Assembly (NCBI RefSeq): GCF_020819595.1
Contig: NZ_JAJHNP010000004.1
Location: forward strand, 428,480 to 492,479
Direction of reading: 5' to 3'
Length of the DNA: 64,000 nucleotides
Source of the DNA: Streptomyces barringtoniae
GTDB taxonomy: Bacteria; Actinomycetota; Actinomycetes; Streptomycetales; Streptomycetaceae
Shown here: positions 18,391 to 25,897 of the stretch, piece by piece
How positions within the stretch are numbered: position 1 is the stretch's first letter
Layout: the number at the start of each line of letters is the position of its first letter
Position numbers and translations under genes: made by a program
Notes under the pieces: generated by a model
Databases searched by the model: none
Told to the model about the DNA's origin: nothing
What the model saw: the letters and a program-made list of their open reading frames with translations, nothing else

Positions 18391-18487
18391 CACCCAGCGT
18401 TTCGGCATCTTTGACGCGCAGTAACGGTACGCCTGGCAGGCCAAAGGCGTACACTACCGCCCTTTCGCGCTCAGCGCTAAATCAGTG

Positions 18488-19834
18488 CTAAATCTTCTCC
18501 GGAACGGGGTTCCCCGCCTCGGCGATCGCTCGCCGCACCGGGACGCGCGCCAGCAGCACGAAGCCGATGACGAAGAAGGCCACCAGCGAGATGATCGCGG
18601 ACCGGTAGCTGCCGGTCAGCTGGTAGGTCATGCCGAACAGCAGCGGCCCGAGCCAGCTCATCCCGCGGTCGCTCATCTCGTACGCCGAGAAGTACTCCGC
18701 CTCCTTGCCGGGCGGCACGAGATGGGAGAACAGCGACCGGGACAACGCCTGGCTGCCGCCGAGGACCAGGCCGATCCCGGCGGCCAGCACGAAGAAGAAC
18801 ACCGGTGCCTTCGGGGGCAGGAAGTATCCGGCCGCCAGGGTCACCGTCCACGCCACCAGCGAGCCGAGGATCGTCCGCTGGGCACCGTACGTCCGCGCCA
18901 GCCGGCCCATCGCCAGCGCTCCGGCCACCGCCAGCACCTGCACCAGCAGCACGGCCACGATGAGCGTCGACTGGGACAGTCCCAGTTCCTGCGAGCCGTA
19001 GACGGAGGCCTGGGTGATCACCGTCTGGATGCCGTCGTTGTAGATGAGGTACGCCAGCAGGAAGGCGAGTGTCAGCGGGTGCCGGCGCATGTCCCGGACC
19101 GTCGCGGCGAGCTGCCTGAGCCCGGGTGCCGCGGCGCGCTCCACGCGCGCGTGCCGGTCACGCAGCCTGCTCAGGGGTATGAGCGTGAAGGCGCCCCACC
19201 ACAGGCCCGCCGAGGCCAGGCAGACGCGGACCGCGGCCGTCTCGGTCAGGCCGAAGGAGTCGTGCGCCGAGTACAGGACCAGGTTGGCGACGAGGACCGT
19301 GGAACCCGCCGCGTAACCGAAGGCCCAGCCCCGCGAGGAGACCGCGTCGCGCTCCTCGGGCGGGGCGATCTGCGGCAGGTAGGAGTTGTAGAGCATCATC
19401 CCGACGGATTGCGCCGCGTTGGCCACCAGCAGCAGCGCCCCGCCGAGCAGATACCGGTCGCCGTCCAGGAAGAACATGCCCGTGGTCGCGGCGGCCCCGG
19501 TGTACGCCGCCGCCGCGAGCAGCGGCTTCTTGCGGCCGGTGCGGTCGGCCGCACTGCCCACGATCGGCATGACCACGACGGCGATGACCACCGACAGGGA
19601 CACCGTGTAGGCGAAGAAGGAGCCCGCCCGGACCGGGACGCCCAGCGGATGCACATAGCCGTCGGCGTCCGCGGCCCGCTTGGCGACCGCGGTGAGGTAC
19701 GGCCCCAGGAAGACCGTCACCACGCTCGTCGAATAGACCGAGCAGGCCCAGTCGTAGAAGTACCAGCCGCGCTGTTCGCGCCGGAGGCCGGCGGCGTCCT
19801 GCGCCGCGTCCGTCCGCACGGTGTCCGTGCTCAC
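18488..19834 (-). CDS. UMF1-type MFS transporter (Atg22-like)
   Basis: This is a 448-residue protein from the GTG at 19834, which has GCGAGGG upstream; an upstream TTG at 19858 lacks a good site. It opens with REQRGWYFYDWACSVYSTSVVTVFLGPYL, the YDWANSxY-like signature of the UMF1/Atg22 branch, and has about 12 transmembrane helices with the MFS loop GSAADRTGRKKPLL. It is an inner-membrane effluxer or permease; the fungal relative exports amino acids from vacuoles. The substrate here is unknown. It is downstream of the glycerophosphodiesterase gene on the same strand. Confidence 0.9.
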   Translation of the reverse strand: MSTDTVRTDAAQDAAGLRREQRGWYFYDWACSVYSTSVVTVFLGPYLTAVAKRAADADGYVHPLGVPVRAGSFFAYTVSLSVVIAVVVMPIVGSAADRTGRKKPLLAAAAYTGAAATTGMFFLDGDRYLLGGALLLVANAAQSVGMMLYNSYLPQIAPPEERDAVSSRGWAFGYAAGSTVLVANLVLYSAHDSFGLTETAAVRVCLASAGLWWGAFTLIPLSRLRDRHARVERAAAPGLRQLAATVRDMRRHPLTLAFLLAYLIYNDGIQTVITQASVYGSQELGLSQSTLIVAVLLVQVLAVAGALAMGRLARTYGAQRTILGSLVAWTVTLAAGYFLPPKAPVFFFVLAAGIGLVLGGSQALSRSLFSHLVPPGKEAEYFSAYEMSDRGMSWLGPLLFGMTYQLTGSYRSAIISLVAFFVIGFVLLARVPVRRAIAEAGNPVPEKI

Positions 19835-19897
19835 CCGTGCCCTCGCTTCCCCGTTCAACTGCCCAAGTGCGAAGGCTCGGGCCGGTCGGCCGGGCGG

Positions 19898-20674
19898 TCA
19901 GACCCAGACGCCGCGTTCCTCCATGACCTTGCGCAACGTGTCGATGTGATCGGTCATGATGCCATCGACTCCCAGGTCCAGGAGCCGGTGCATGCGCTCG
20001 GGTTCGTTGATCGTCCACACGTGCACCTGCAGCCCCATCGCGTGGGCGGCGCGGACGAAGCGATGATCGACCACCGGGACGCCCGACTGGGCCTCGGGCA
20101 CCTGCGCGGCGACGGCCGACCGGCGCACGGCCGCCGGCAGTCCCCAGGAGCGCAGTCGCAGGCTCAACACCCCGCGCGTACCGAACGAGGTGGCCAGCTT
20201 CGGCCCGGCCAGCCGCTGGGCGCGCAGCACACGCGCCTCGGAGAACGAGCCCACGCACACCCGGTCCCAGGCACCGGTGCGCTCGATCAGCTCCAGCAGA
20301 GGGCGCAGGGCGGGCTCCGCCTTGATGTCGACGTTCCAGCGGACCTCGGGGAAGGTCTCCAGCAACTCCTCGAACAGCGGCACCGGTTCGCGGCCGGCCA
20401 CGCGCGCGTGCCGTACGTCCTTCCACGGCAGGTCCGCGATGCGGCCCGCACCGTCGGTGACCCGGTCCAGCGTCGAGTCGTGGAAGGCGACGAGCACGCC
20501 GTCGGCCGTGGCGTGCACGTCGGTCTCGATGTAGCGGTAGCCCAGCTCGACCGCGCGCCGGAACTGCGCCACGGTGTTCTCCAGCCCGTCGGCGGCCCCG
20601 CCCCGGTGGGCGAAGGCTATGGGCCCCGGGTGGTCGAGGTACGGATGGCGCTTGGGCGGTGTCGTGAGGGTCAC
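19898..20674 (-). CDS. Glycerophosphodiester phosphodiesterase
   Basis: This is a 258-residue cytosolic GDPD enzyme that hydrolyses glycerophosphodiesters to glycerol-3-phosphate and an alcohol. The catalytic HRGGAADGLENT begins near residue 23, with ETDVHATADGVLVAFHD, NVDIKAE and the C-terminal VDGIMTDH. No signal peptide is seen, so it is UgpQ-like rather than secreted GlpQ-like. The GTG start overlaps the TGA of the upstream YczE-like gene (GTGA), so the two are translationally coupled. The glycerol-3-phosphate could feed lipid turnover. Confidence 0.93.
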   Translation of the reverse strand: MTLTTPPKRHPYLDHPGPIAFAHRGGAADGLENTVAQFRRAVELGYRYIETDVHATADGVLVAFHDSTLDRVTDGAGRIADLPWKDVRHARVAGREPVPLFEELLETFPEVRWNVDIKAEPALRPLLELIERTGAWDRVCVGSFSEARVLRAQRLAGPKLATSFGTRGVLSLRLRSWGLPAAVRRSAVAAQVPEAQSGVPVVDHRFVRAAHAMGLQVHVWTINEPERMHRLLDLGVDGIMTDHIDTLRKVMEERGVWV

Positions 20675-21324
20675 GGTCGCAGTATCACCCCTTCCGGTGT
20701 CGCCGCGGCAACGGCGGTGCTTCCGGTCGATGCCGCCGGGACGGCGAACACCCGCAGGAAGAGCTGGGCCAGCGGCCCGATGGACACCGCGTACAGCACG
20801 GTGCCGACGCCGATGGTGCCGCCCAGCAGGAACCCGGTGACCACCACCGCGACCTCGATCCCGGTCCGCATCAGCCGGACCGAGCGGCCGGTGCGCCGGT
20901 GCAGCCCGGTCATCAGCCCGTCTCGGGGGCCCGGACCGAAGCGTGCCGCGATGTAGAGGCCGGTCGCCGCGCCGTTCAGCACGATCCCCGCGAGCAGGAG
21001 CGGCACGCGTACGGCGAGGGAGTGCGCGTCCGGGACGAGCGCGAGCGTACCGTCCATGGCCAGGCCGACGACGAGGACGTTCGAGACGGTGCCGAGCCCG
21101 GGCCGCTGGCGCAGCGGGATCCACAGCAGCAGCACCCCGGCGCCCACGATGATCGACACCACGCCGATGGTCAGCCCGGTGAGTTCGGCGAGGCCCTGGT
21201 GCAGCACGTTCCAGGGCTCCAGGCCCAGGCCCGCCTCGACGAGCAGGGCGGAGCTCACGCCGTAGAGCGCGAGCCCGGCGTACAGCTGGATCAACCGTCG
21301 TCCGAGACGGCGCCGTGTGGACAT
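20671..21324 (-). CDS. YczE/YitT-like integral membrane protein
   Basis: This is a 217-residue protein with about five to six hydrophobic helices. The segment GLALYGVSSALLVEAGLGLEPWNVLHQGLAELTGLTIG is the typical YczE N-terminus, and GPGPRDGLMTGL matches a conserved loop. It is an inner-membrane protein of unknown function. YczE genes are known to be controlled by a divergent MocR regulator (YczR) in some Firmicutes, and exactly that arrangement occurs here with the gene at 21427. It is coupled to the glycerophosphodiesterase downstream. Confidence 0.88.
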   Translation of the reverse strand: MSTRRRLGRRLIQLYAGLALYGVSSALLVEAGLGLEPWNVLHQGLAELTGLTIGVVSIIVGAGVLLLWIPLRQRPGLGTVSNVLVVGLAMDGTLALVPDAHSLAVRVPLLLAGIVLNGAATGLYIAARFGPGPRDGLMTGLHRRTGRSVRLMRTGIEVAVVVTGFLLGGTIGVGTVLYAVSIGPLAQLFLRVFAVPAASTGSTAVAAATPEGVILRP

Positions 21325-21384
21325 GAAATACCCCCCTGGGTGGTGGCGGTGGCCTGACGCATGTCACTCTGTGGCTTGGGAAGA

Positions 21385-21401
21385 ATGGCCATCCATGGCC
21401 A
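21385..21401. promoter_or_regulatory. Direct-repeat operator candidate for the MocR regulator
   Basis: Two exact ATGGCCA heptamers (21385-21391 and 21395-21401) are spaced 10 bp apart, one helical turn, in the divergent gap between the YczE-like gene and the MocR gene. MocR proteins characteristically bind direct repeats. Confidence 0.55.
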
Positions 21402-21426
21402 ATTCGGGGAAGGTGGACTGATCGTC

Positions 21427-22935
21427 ATGGCGCAGTGGACCTCAGCGATGGGGGCCTCGCAGCTCGCCCGGCTCCTCAAGTCCCAGCAGGACCGCCCGGC
21501 CGGCCCCGGCACCCGCCGTCCGCCGGCCTACCGCGCCCTCGCCGACGGCATCCGCCTGCTGGTGCTCGAAGGCCGCGTACCGGTGGCCGCCCGCCTCCCC
21601 GCCGAGCGTGAGCTCGCCCTCGCCCTGTCCGTCAGCCGCACCACGGTGGCGGCCGCCTACGAGGCGCTGCGCACCGAGGGCTTCCTGGAGTCCCGGCGCG
21701 GCGCCGGCAGCTGGACCGCCGTACCGGCCGGCAACCCGCTGCCCGCCCGTGGCCTCGAACCCCTGCCGCCCGAGGCCCTGGGCTCGATGATCGACCTCGG
21801 CTGCGCCTCGCTCCCGGCCCCCGAGCCATGGCTGACCCGCGCCGTGCAGGGCGCCCTGGAGGAACTGCCGCCGTACGCCCACACGCACGGCGACTACCCG
21901 GCGGGCCTGCCGGCGCTGCGCTCGATGATCGCCGAGCGCTACACCGCGTGCGGGATCCCCACCATGCCCGAGCAGATCATGGTGACGACCGGTGCGATGG
22001 GCGCCATCGACGCCATCTGCCATCTCTTCGCCGGCCGCGGCGAGCGGATCGCGGTCGAGTCCCCGTCGTACGCCAACATCCTCCAGCTGATGCGCGAGGC
22101 GGGCGCCCGTCTGGTCCCGGTCGCGATGGCCGAGGGGCTGTCCGGCTGGGACGTGGACCGCTGGCGCCAGGTCCTGCGCGAGGCCGCGCCCCGCCTCGCG
22201 TACGTCGTCGCCGACTTCCACAACCCCACCGGCGCGCTCGCCGACGAGGACCAGCGGCGCCGGCTGGTGGACGCGGCGCGCTCGGCCGGTACGGTGCTCG
22301 TCGCCGACGAGACGATGACCGAGCTGTGGCTGGACGAGGAGTTCGCGGACGGCGGGATGCCGCGCCGGGTCTGCGCCTTCGACCCGGCCGGCTCGACCGT
22401 CATCACGGTCGGCTCGGCGAGCAAGGCGTTCTGGGCCGGCATGCGGATCGGCTGGGTGCGGGCGGCGCCGGACGTCATCCGCAGCCTGGTCGCCGCGCGG
22501 GCGTACGCCGATCTCGGTACGCCGGTGCTGGAACAGCTCGCCGTCAACTGGCTGTTCAGCACGGGAGGTTGGGAACAGGCGGTGGAGCTGCGCCGGGCCC
22601 AGGCCCGGGAGAACCGGGACGCGCTGGTGGCGGCGATCCGCCGCGAGCTGCCGACGTGGGAGTTCCACCTGCCCCAGGGCGGTCTGACCCTCTGGGTCCG
22701 GGCCGGCGGCCTGTCCGGCTCCCGCCTCGCCGAAGCGGGCGAGCGGACCGGCGTCCGCGTCCCGTCCGGCCCCCGCTTCGGCGTGGACGGCGCGTTCGAG
22801 GGGTATCTCCGGCTGCCGTTCACCGTCGGGGGAGCGGTGGCGGAAGAGGCGGCGGTCCGGCTGGCCGCGGCGGCACGACTGGTGGAGACGGGGGCCACGG
22901 GGGGTGGGGAGGCGCCGCGCACGTTCGTGGCTTAG
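21427..22935 (+). CDS. MocR/PdxR-type regulator: GntR helix-turn-helix fused to a PLP aminotransferase domain
   Basis: This is a 502-residue protein from the ATG at 21427. The wHTH (AYRALADGIRLLVLEGRVPVAARLPAERELALALSVSRTTVAAAYEALRTEGFL) occupies about residues 35-95. The class I aminotransferase-like domain follows, with DFHNPTGALAD and the PLP lysine in SASKAFWAGMRIGW. The family senses PLP or amino-acid adducts and controls divergent genes. The adjacent divergent YczE-like gene marks it as YczR-like by context. AAGGTGG lies 12 bp before the start, slightly far. Confidence 0.92.
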   Translation: MAQWTSAMGASQLARLLKSQQDRPAGPGTRRPPAYRALADGIRLLVLEGRVPVAARLPAERELALALSVSRTTVAAAYEALRTEGFLESRRGAGSWTAVPAGNPLPARGLEPLPPEALGSMIDLGCASLPAPEPWLTRAVQGALEELPPYAHTHGDYPAGLPALRSMIAERYTACGIPTMPEQIMVTTGAMGAIDAICHLFAGRGERIAVESPSYANILQLMREAGARLVPVAMAEGLSGWDVDRWRQVLREAAPRLAYVVADFHNPTGALADEDQRRRLVDAARSAGTVLVADETMTELWLDEEFADGGMPRRVCAFDPAGSTVITVGSASKAFWAGMRIGWVRAAPDVIRSLVAARAYADLGTPVLEQLAVNWLFSTGGWEQAVELRRAQARENRDALVAAIRRELPTWEFHLPQGGLTLWVRAGGLSGSRLAEAGERTGVRVPSGPRFGVDGAFEGYLRLPFTVGGAVAEEAAVRLAAAARLVETGATGGGEAPRTFVA

Positions 22936-22977
22936 GCCGCCCACCGGCTCGGGGCAACGGCCCGAACCCCCACGGCG

Positions 22978-24654
22978 CTAGCCGGCTGCCTCGGCAGGCA
23001 CGGCCGGCTTTGTCAGATCCGCAGACTCCTTCAGATCCGCAGACTCCTTCAGTTCCGTCGACTCCGTCAGTTCCGTCGGTTCCCGAGGCTCCGCCGGTTC
23101 CGGAGGTTCCGTCGGCCGAGCCTCCACGGCAGTGGCCCGTGCCGGCAGCAACTCCAGCACCGCCTGCCGGTCGGCGTCACTGGTCGCGTCGTCGTACGGG
23201 TCCGGCGTGCGCGGCACCTGGAGCCGGTGCACCGGCCCCACGCCCAGCCGCGCATACCCCCGCCCCGGCGGCACATGTCCCAGCGGCGTGGTGTGCGGCG
23301 GCGCGCCCAGTACCGCCTCCACCTGCCGGGGCGCCGCGGGCCCGAGGACGACACGCGCGCGTGTGTGCTGCCGTACCGCGTCGCTCAAGGCCTCCGCGCT
23401 GTCGAACTGCTCGGCCACGACGACCGTCACGTTCGCGGCGCGGCCGTGCCGCAGCGGCACCTGGAGCAGCGCCTGCGGGTCCTTGCGGCCGTCCGCCGCG
23501 GCGAGGTGGGTGAAGACGCAGGGGCGGTCCAGCATGATCCACAACGGGCGGCGGGCGTCGGCCGGTGGCGGGTCGCCCGCCTGCCGGGCCAGGTTGATGG
23601 CGATGAGCCGCCGCTCGGTCTCCTGCGCCGCCCACTCCAGGCTCGCCAGCGCGCCGGGCAGCGCGCACTCCACGGCCAGCACACCGTCCCGGCCGGTCAG
23701 GCACGCGTACTCGCCGGTGCCGCCGCCGTCGACGATCAGGACGTCGCCGTACCGGAGGGCCTGCAGGGCGATGGAGCGCAGCAGCGTCGACGTGCCGCTG
23801 CCGGGGTGGCCCACGGCCAGCAGGTGCGGTTCGGTGGAGCGGATGCCGGTGCGCCAGACGACGGGCGGCACGTCGATCTCCTCCTCTCCGTAGGAGAGGG
23901 GGAGTGTGCGCTGGACCTCGCCGGGGTCGGTGAAGCCGAGGACGGTCTCGCCGGGCGCGGTGACGAAGTGCTGGGCCGGGATGTCGGCGGGCAGCGGAGG
24001 CAGGACGGCGACGGTGAGCTGGTTGCCCTCCTCGTCCCAGGCGAAGCGGTACTCGCGGCCCCGGCCGGCCTTCGCGGTGAGCAGCTGCTCGATCCGCATG
24101 CGGGCCTCGGGCTCGCCGTCCGGGAAGTACGCGGGGTAACGGATCTCGAGATGGCCGACACGCCCGGCGTCGTCGAACTCGTGGGCGGGGAAGGCCTTCT
24201 CCCACTCTCCGCCGTGCGCGTACAGCGGCGCCGGGTCCTCGGGGCTGGAGAAGTACGGCACCAGCGCCTCGTAGAGGGACTGGAGCCGCGCGGTCTGGGC
24301 CTCGTCGGGCCCCTCGGGAGCCGGTGCGGTGCGGTCGCGGCCCTGCCAGGCTGCCGCCGCCATCACGGTGATGACGGCGAGCAGCGGCCCGTACGGTGCC
24401 AGCGTCACGGCCAGGATCACGGAGGCCACGAGGAACAGCAGCGGTCCACGCCTGTCCTGGGGCGTGTCCGCCCATTTGCGCCGCGCGGCCGAGGCCAGCA
24501 GGCGCAGCCCGCGTGTGACGGTGATCAGCGGATGGAGGACGTCGGTGGCGCTGTCGGCCGCCGTCCGGGCCAGCTCCCGGCTCCGGGCGAGCTGCATCCG
24601 GGCGATCTGGGCGCTGTCCTTGCTCAGGATGCGGGGGAGAGGGCGCCGGGCCAC
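22978..24654 (-). CDS. FtsK/SpoIIIE-like membrane protein with a degenerate Walker A motif
   Basis: This is a 558-residue protein; the GTG at 24654 has AGGAGA upstream. Two adjacent hydrophobic helices at about residues 70-105 (LLFLVASVILAVTLAPYGPLLAVITVMAAAA) anchor it in the membrane. The C-terminal RecA-like domain contains GHPGSGTSTLLRS, where the P-loop lysine expected before Ser-Thr is a threonine (codon ACG), so ATP hydrolysis is doubtful. LWIMLD could be the Walker B strand. The tail has 18-bp tandem repeats encoding KESADL-like units. It lies 40 bp downstream of the small membrane protein gene. Homologous FtsK/HerA-like proteins move DNA or protein; the role here is unknown. Confidence 0.8.
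   Translation of the reverse strand: MARRPLPRILSKDSAQIARMQLARSRELARTAADSATDVLHPLITVTRGLRLLASAARRKWADTPQDRRGPLLFLVASVILAVTLAPYGPLLAVITVMAAAAWQGRDRTAPAPEGPDEAQTARLQSLYEALVPYFSSPEDPAPLYAHGGEWEKAFPAHEFDDAGRVGHLEIRYPAYFPDGEPEARMRIEQLLTAKAGRGREYRFAWDEEGNQLTVAVLPPLPADIPAQHFVTAPGETVLGFTDPGEVQRTLPLSYGEEEIDVPPVVWRTGIRSTEPHLLAVGHPGSGTSTLLRSIALQALRYGDVLIVDGGGTGEYACLTGRDGVLAVECALPGALASLEWAAQETERRLIAINLARQAGDPPPADARRPLWIMLDRPCVFTHLAAADGRKDPQALLQVPLRHGRAANVTVVVAEQFDSAEALSDAVRQHTRARVVLGPAAPRQVEAVLGAPPHTTPLGHVPPGRGYARLGVGPVHRLQVPRTPDPYDDATSDADRQAVLELLPARATAVEARPTEPPEPAEPREPTELTESTELKESADLKESADLTKPAVPAEAAG
23013..23084. repeat. 18-bp tandem repeats in the C-terminal tail of the FtsK-like gene
   Basis: Two exact copies of an 18-bp unit (23013-23030 and 23031-23048) are followed by a diverged copy (23049-23066) and a partial fourth. 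They encode a repeated six-residue acidic unit, so copy-number changes would keep the frame. Confidence 0.8.
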
Positions 24655-24694
24655 TGCTGTCTCCTGGGGGTGCGTGCGTGCGGGACGGGCGGGG

Positions 24695-24889
24695 TCAGAA
24701 CTTGATGCCGCCCAGGAGGCTCGCCAGGCTCTCGCCGCCGGCCTTGATGCTCGGGGCGATGCCCGTGTTGGCGAGGTAGAAGCCGAACAGGGCTGTAACC
24801 GTGGCGTGCGAGCCCTTGAGCCCGTCCTTGCGGAAGAACAGGAAGACGATGACGCCGAGGATGAAGACGCCGGACATGGAGAGGATCAT
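24695..24889 (-). CDS. Small membrane protein paired with the FtsK-like protein
   Basis: This is a 64-residue protein with a perfect AGGAGG six bases before its ATG. A strong N-terminal helix (ILSMSGVFILGVIVFLFF) is followed by a basic turn (RKDGLKG) and a second, weaker hydrophobic stretch (ATVTALFGFYLANTGIAPSI). It is the first gene of a two-gene unit with the FtsK-like gene 40 bp downstream and probably forms a membrane complex with it. No function is recognised. A 12-bp inverted repeat lies about 85-115 bp upstream. Confidence 0.75.
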   Translation of the reverse strand: MILSMSGVFILGVIVFLFFRKDGLKGSHATVTALFGFYLANTGIAPSIKAGGESLASLLGGIKF

Positions 24890-25203
24890 TTGAGGCCTCC
24901 TGGTGTCGAGGGGGGACAGTCACCATGAGTTCTTCCAGGATCACAGGATGTATCCATACGATTAAAGGTGCAACTGGGTGAAATTCGGTTGATTTCACCC
25001 AGTCGGCAGAACTGTCCCGTCCGGCCCGGCTGAGCTGGGCGGTTGCCTCCGGCGGGGGCTGTCGGTGATCTTTACCTCGGGCACATCGGGTCATGTGCCG
25101 CGCGAGCCAGTACGCTGGCGATTCACTCGTACGGCCGCGTTCCGCTGTCGCTGCCGTACGCTCCCTGAAGTTCCCGAAGTTCGCAGGAGAGGCGGTCCGC
25201 CCG
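24890..25203. other. Divergent intergenic region, 314 bp
   Basis: This lies between the small membrane gene (minus) and the ankyrin gene (plus). It holds the inverted repeat at 24973-25003 and an AT-richer stretch (24945-24970) that probably carries the minus-strand promoter. No gene is seen. Confidence 0.5.
24973..25003. promoter_or_regulatory. Perfect 12-bp inverted repeat, likely operator
   Basis: ACTGGGTGAAAT (24973-24984) and ATTTCACCCAGT (24992-25003) are separated by 7 bp. Such a long, AT-containing dyad without a U tract is typical of a dimeric regulator site. It lies just upstream of possible -35/-10 elements for the minus-strand small membrane gene. Confidence 0.65.
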
Positions 25204-25596
25204 ATGAGTGAAGCCCCCGACCCCGAGGTCGTGGAGCTGGCGACCAAGATCTTCGATCTGGCCCGGCAGGGGCAGACCGAGGCGCTCATGGCGTACGTCG
25301 ACGCCGGCGTTCCGGCCAACCTCACCAACGACCGCGGTGACTCCCTGGTGATGCTCGCCGCCTACCACGGCCACGCCGACGCGGTACGCGCCCTGCTCGC
25401 CCGGGGTGCCGCGGCGGACCAGATCAACGACCGGGGCCAGACCCCGCTCGCGGGCGCCGTGTTCAAGGGCGAGACAGAAGTGATCAAGGCGCTCCTGGAG
25501 GGTGGAGCCGACCCGGCCGCGGGGACCCCGTCGGCCGCCGACACCGCCCGGATGTTCGGCAAGACGGAACTCCTGGAGCTGTTCGGCGCGCACTGA
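25204..25596 (+). CDS. Ankyrin-repeat protein
   Basis: This is a 130-residue protein from the ATG at 25204 (GGAGAGG about 12 bases upstream). Three ankyrin repeats are visible: DRGDSLVMLAAYHGHADAVRALLARGA, DRGQTPLAGAVFKGETEVIKALLEGGAD, and a shorter last unit ending in KTELLELFGAH. It is a cytosolic protein-interaction module. Small single-domain ankyrin proteins of this length are common in Streptomyces; the partner is unknown. Confidence 0.92.
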   Translation: MSEAPDPEVVELATKIFDLARQGQTEALMAYVDAGVPANLTNDRGDSLVMLAAYHGHADAVRALLARGAAADQINDRGQTPLAGAVFKGETEVIKALLEGGADPAAGTPSAADTARMFGKTELLELFGAH

Positions 25597-25791
25597 CGCG
25601 CATGTCCTGACCAGGTACGACACGGAAAACGGGGGAGGCGGTAAAGGGCCGCCGGAAATACGGTCGCGGCAGCGCAAACGGCCGGGTCATCATGGCGACG
25701 TGATTCACGGACGCGATGGCTGGGCAGGTGTTGCCGCACCGCGCGGGCCGTGATGCGGTCCGCATGGGCCACCGACGAGAGGCAGAGAGAG

Positions 25792-25851
25792 ATGGTCTTC
25801 AGCAAGCAAGAGACGGCGGGCGCTCCGACGTTGTGTCACGCGGCCAGGTAG
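25792..25851 (+). CDS. Possible 19-residue leader ORF ahead of the HEAT-repeat gene
   Basis: An ATG preceded by GAGGCAGAGAGAG opens a 19-codon frame (MVFSKQETAGAPTLCHAAR) ending in TAG, 46 bp before the next gene. The strong ribosome binding site is the main support; codon use is only moderately GC-biased. It could be a translated leader peptide affecting the downstream gene, or a chance ORF. Confidence 0.4.
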   Translation: MVFSKQETAGAPTLCHAAR

Positions 25852-25897
25852 TGCGTGTTCCCCGGTTGCGTCGACGCTTGATGTGAGGCTGTTTCCC

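Noticed and set aside
22978..24889. Possible conjugative-element (Tra/Spd) module from the FtsK-like and small membrane genes
   Set aside because: There is no integrase, attachment site, replication gene or other transfer gene nearby, and the neighbours are core genes.
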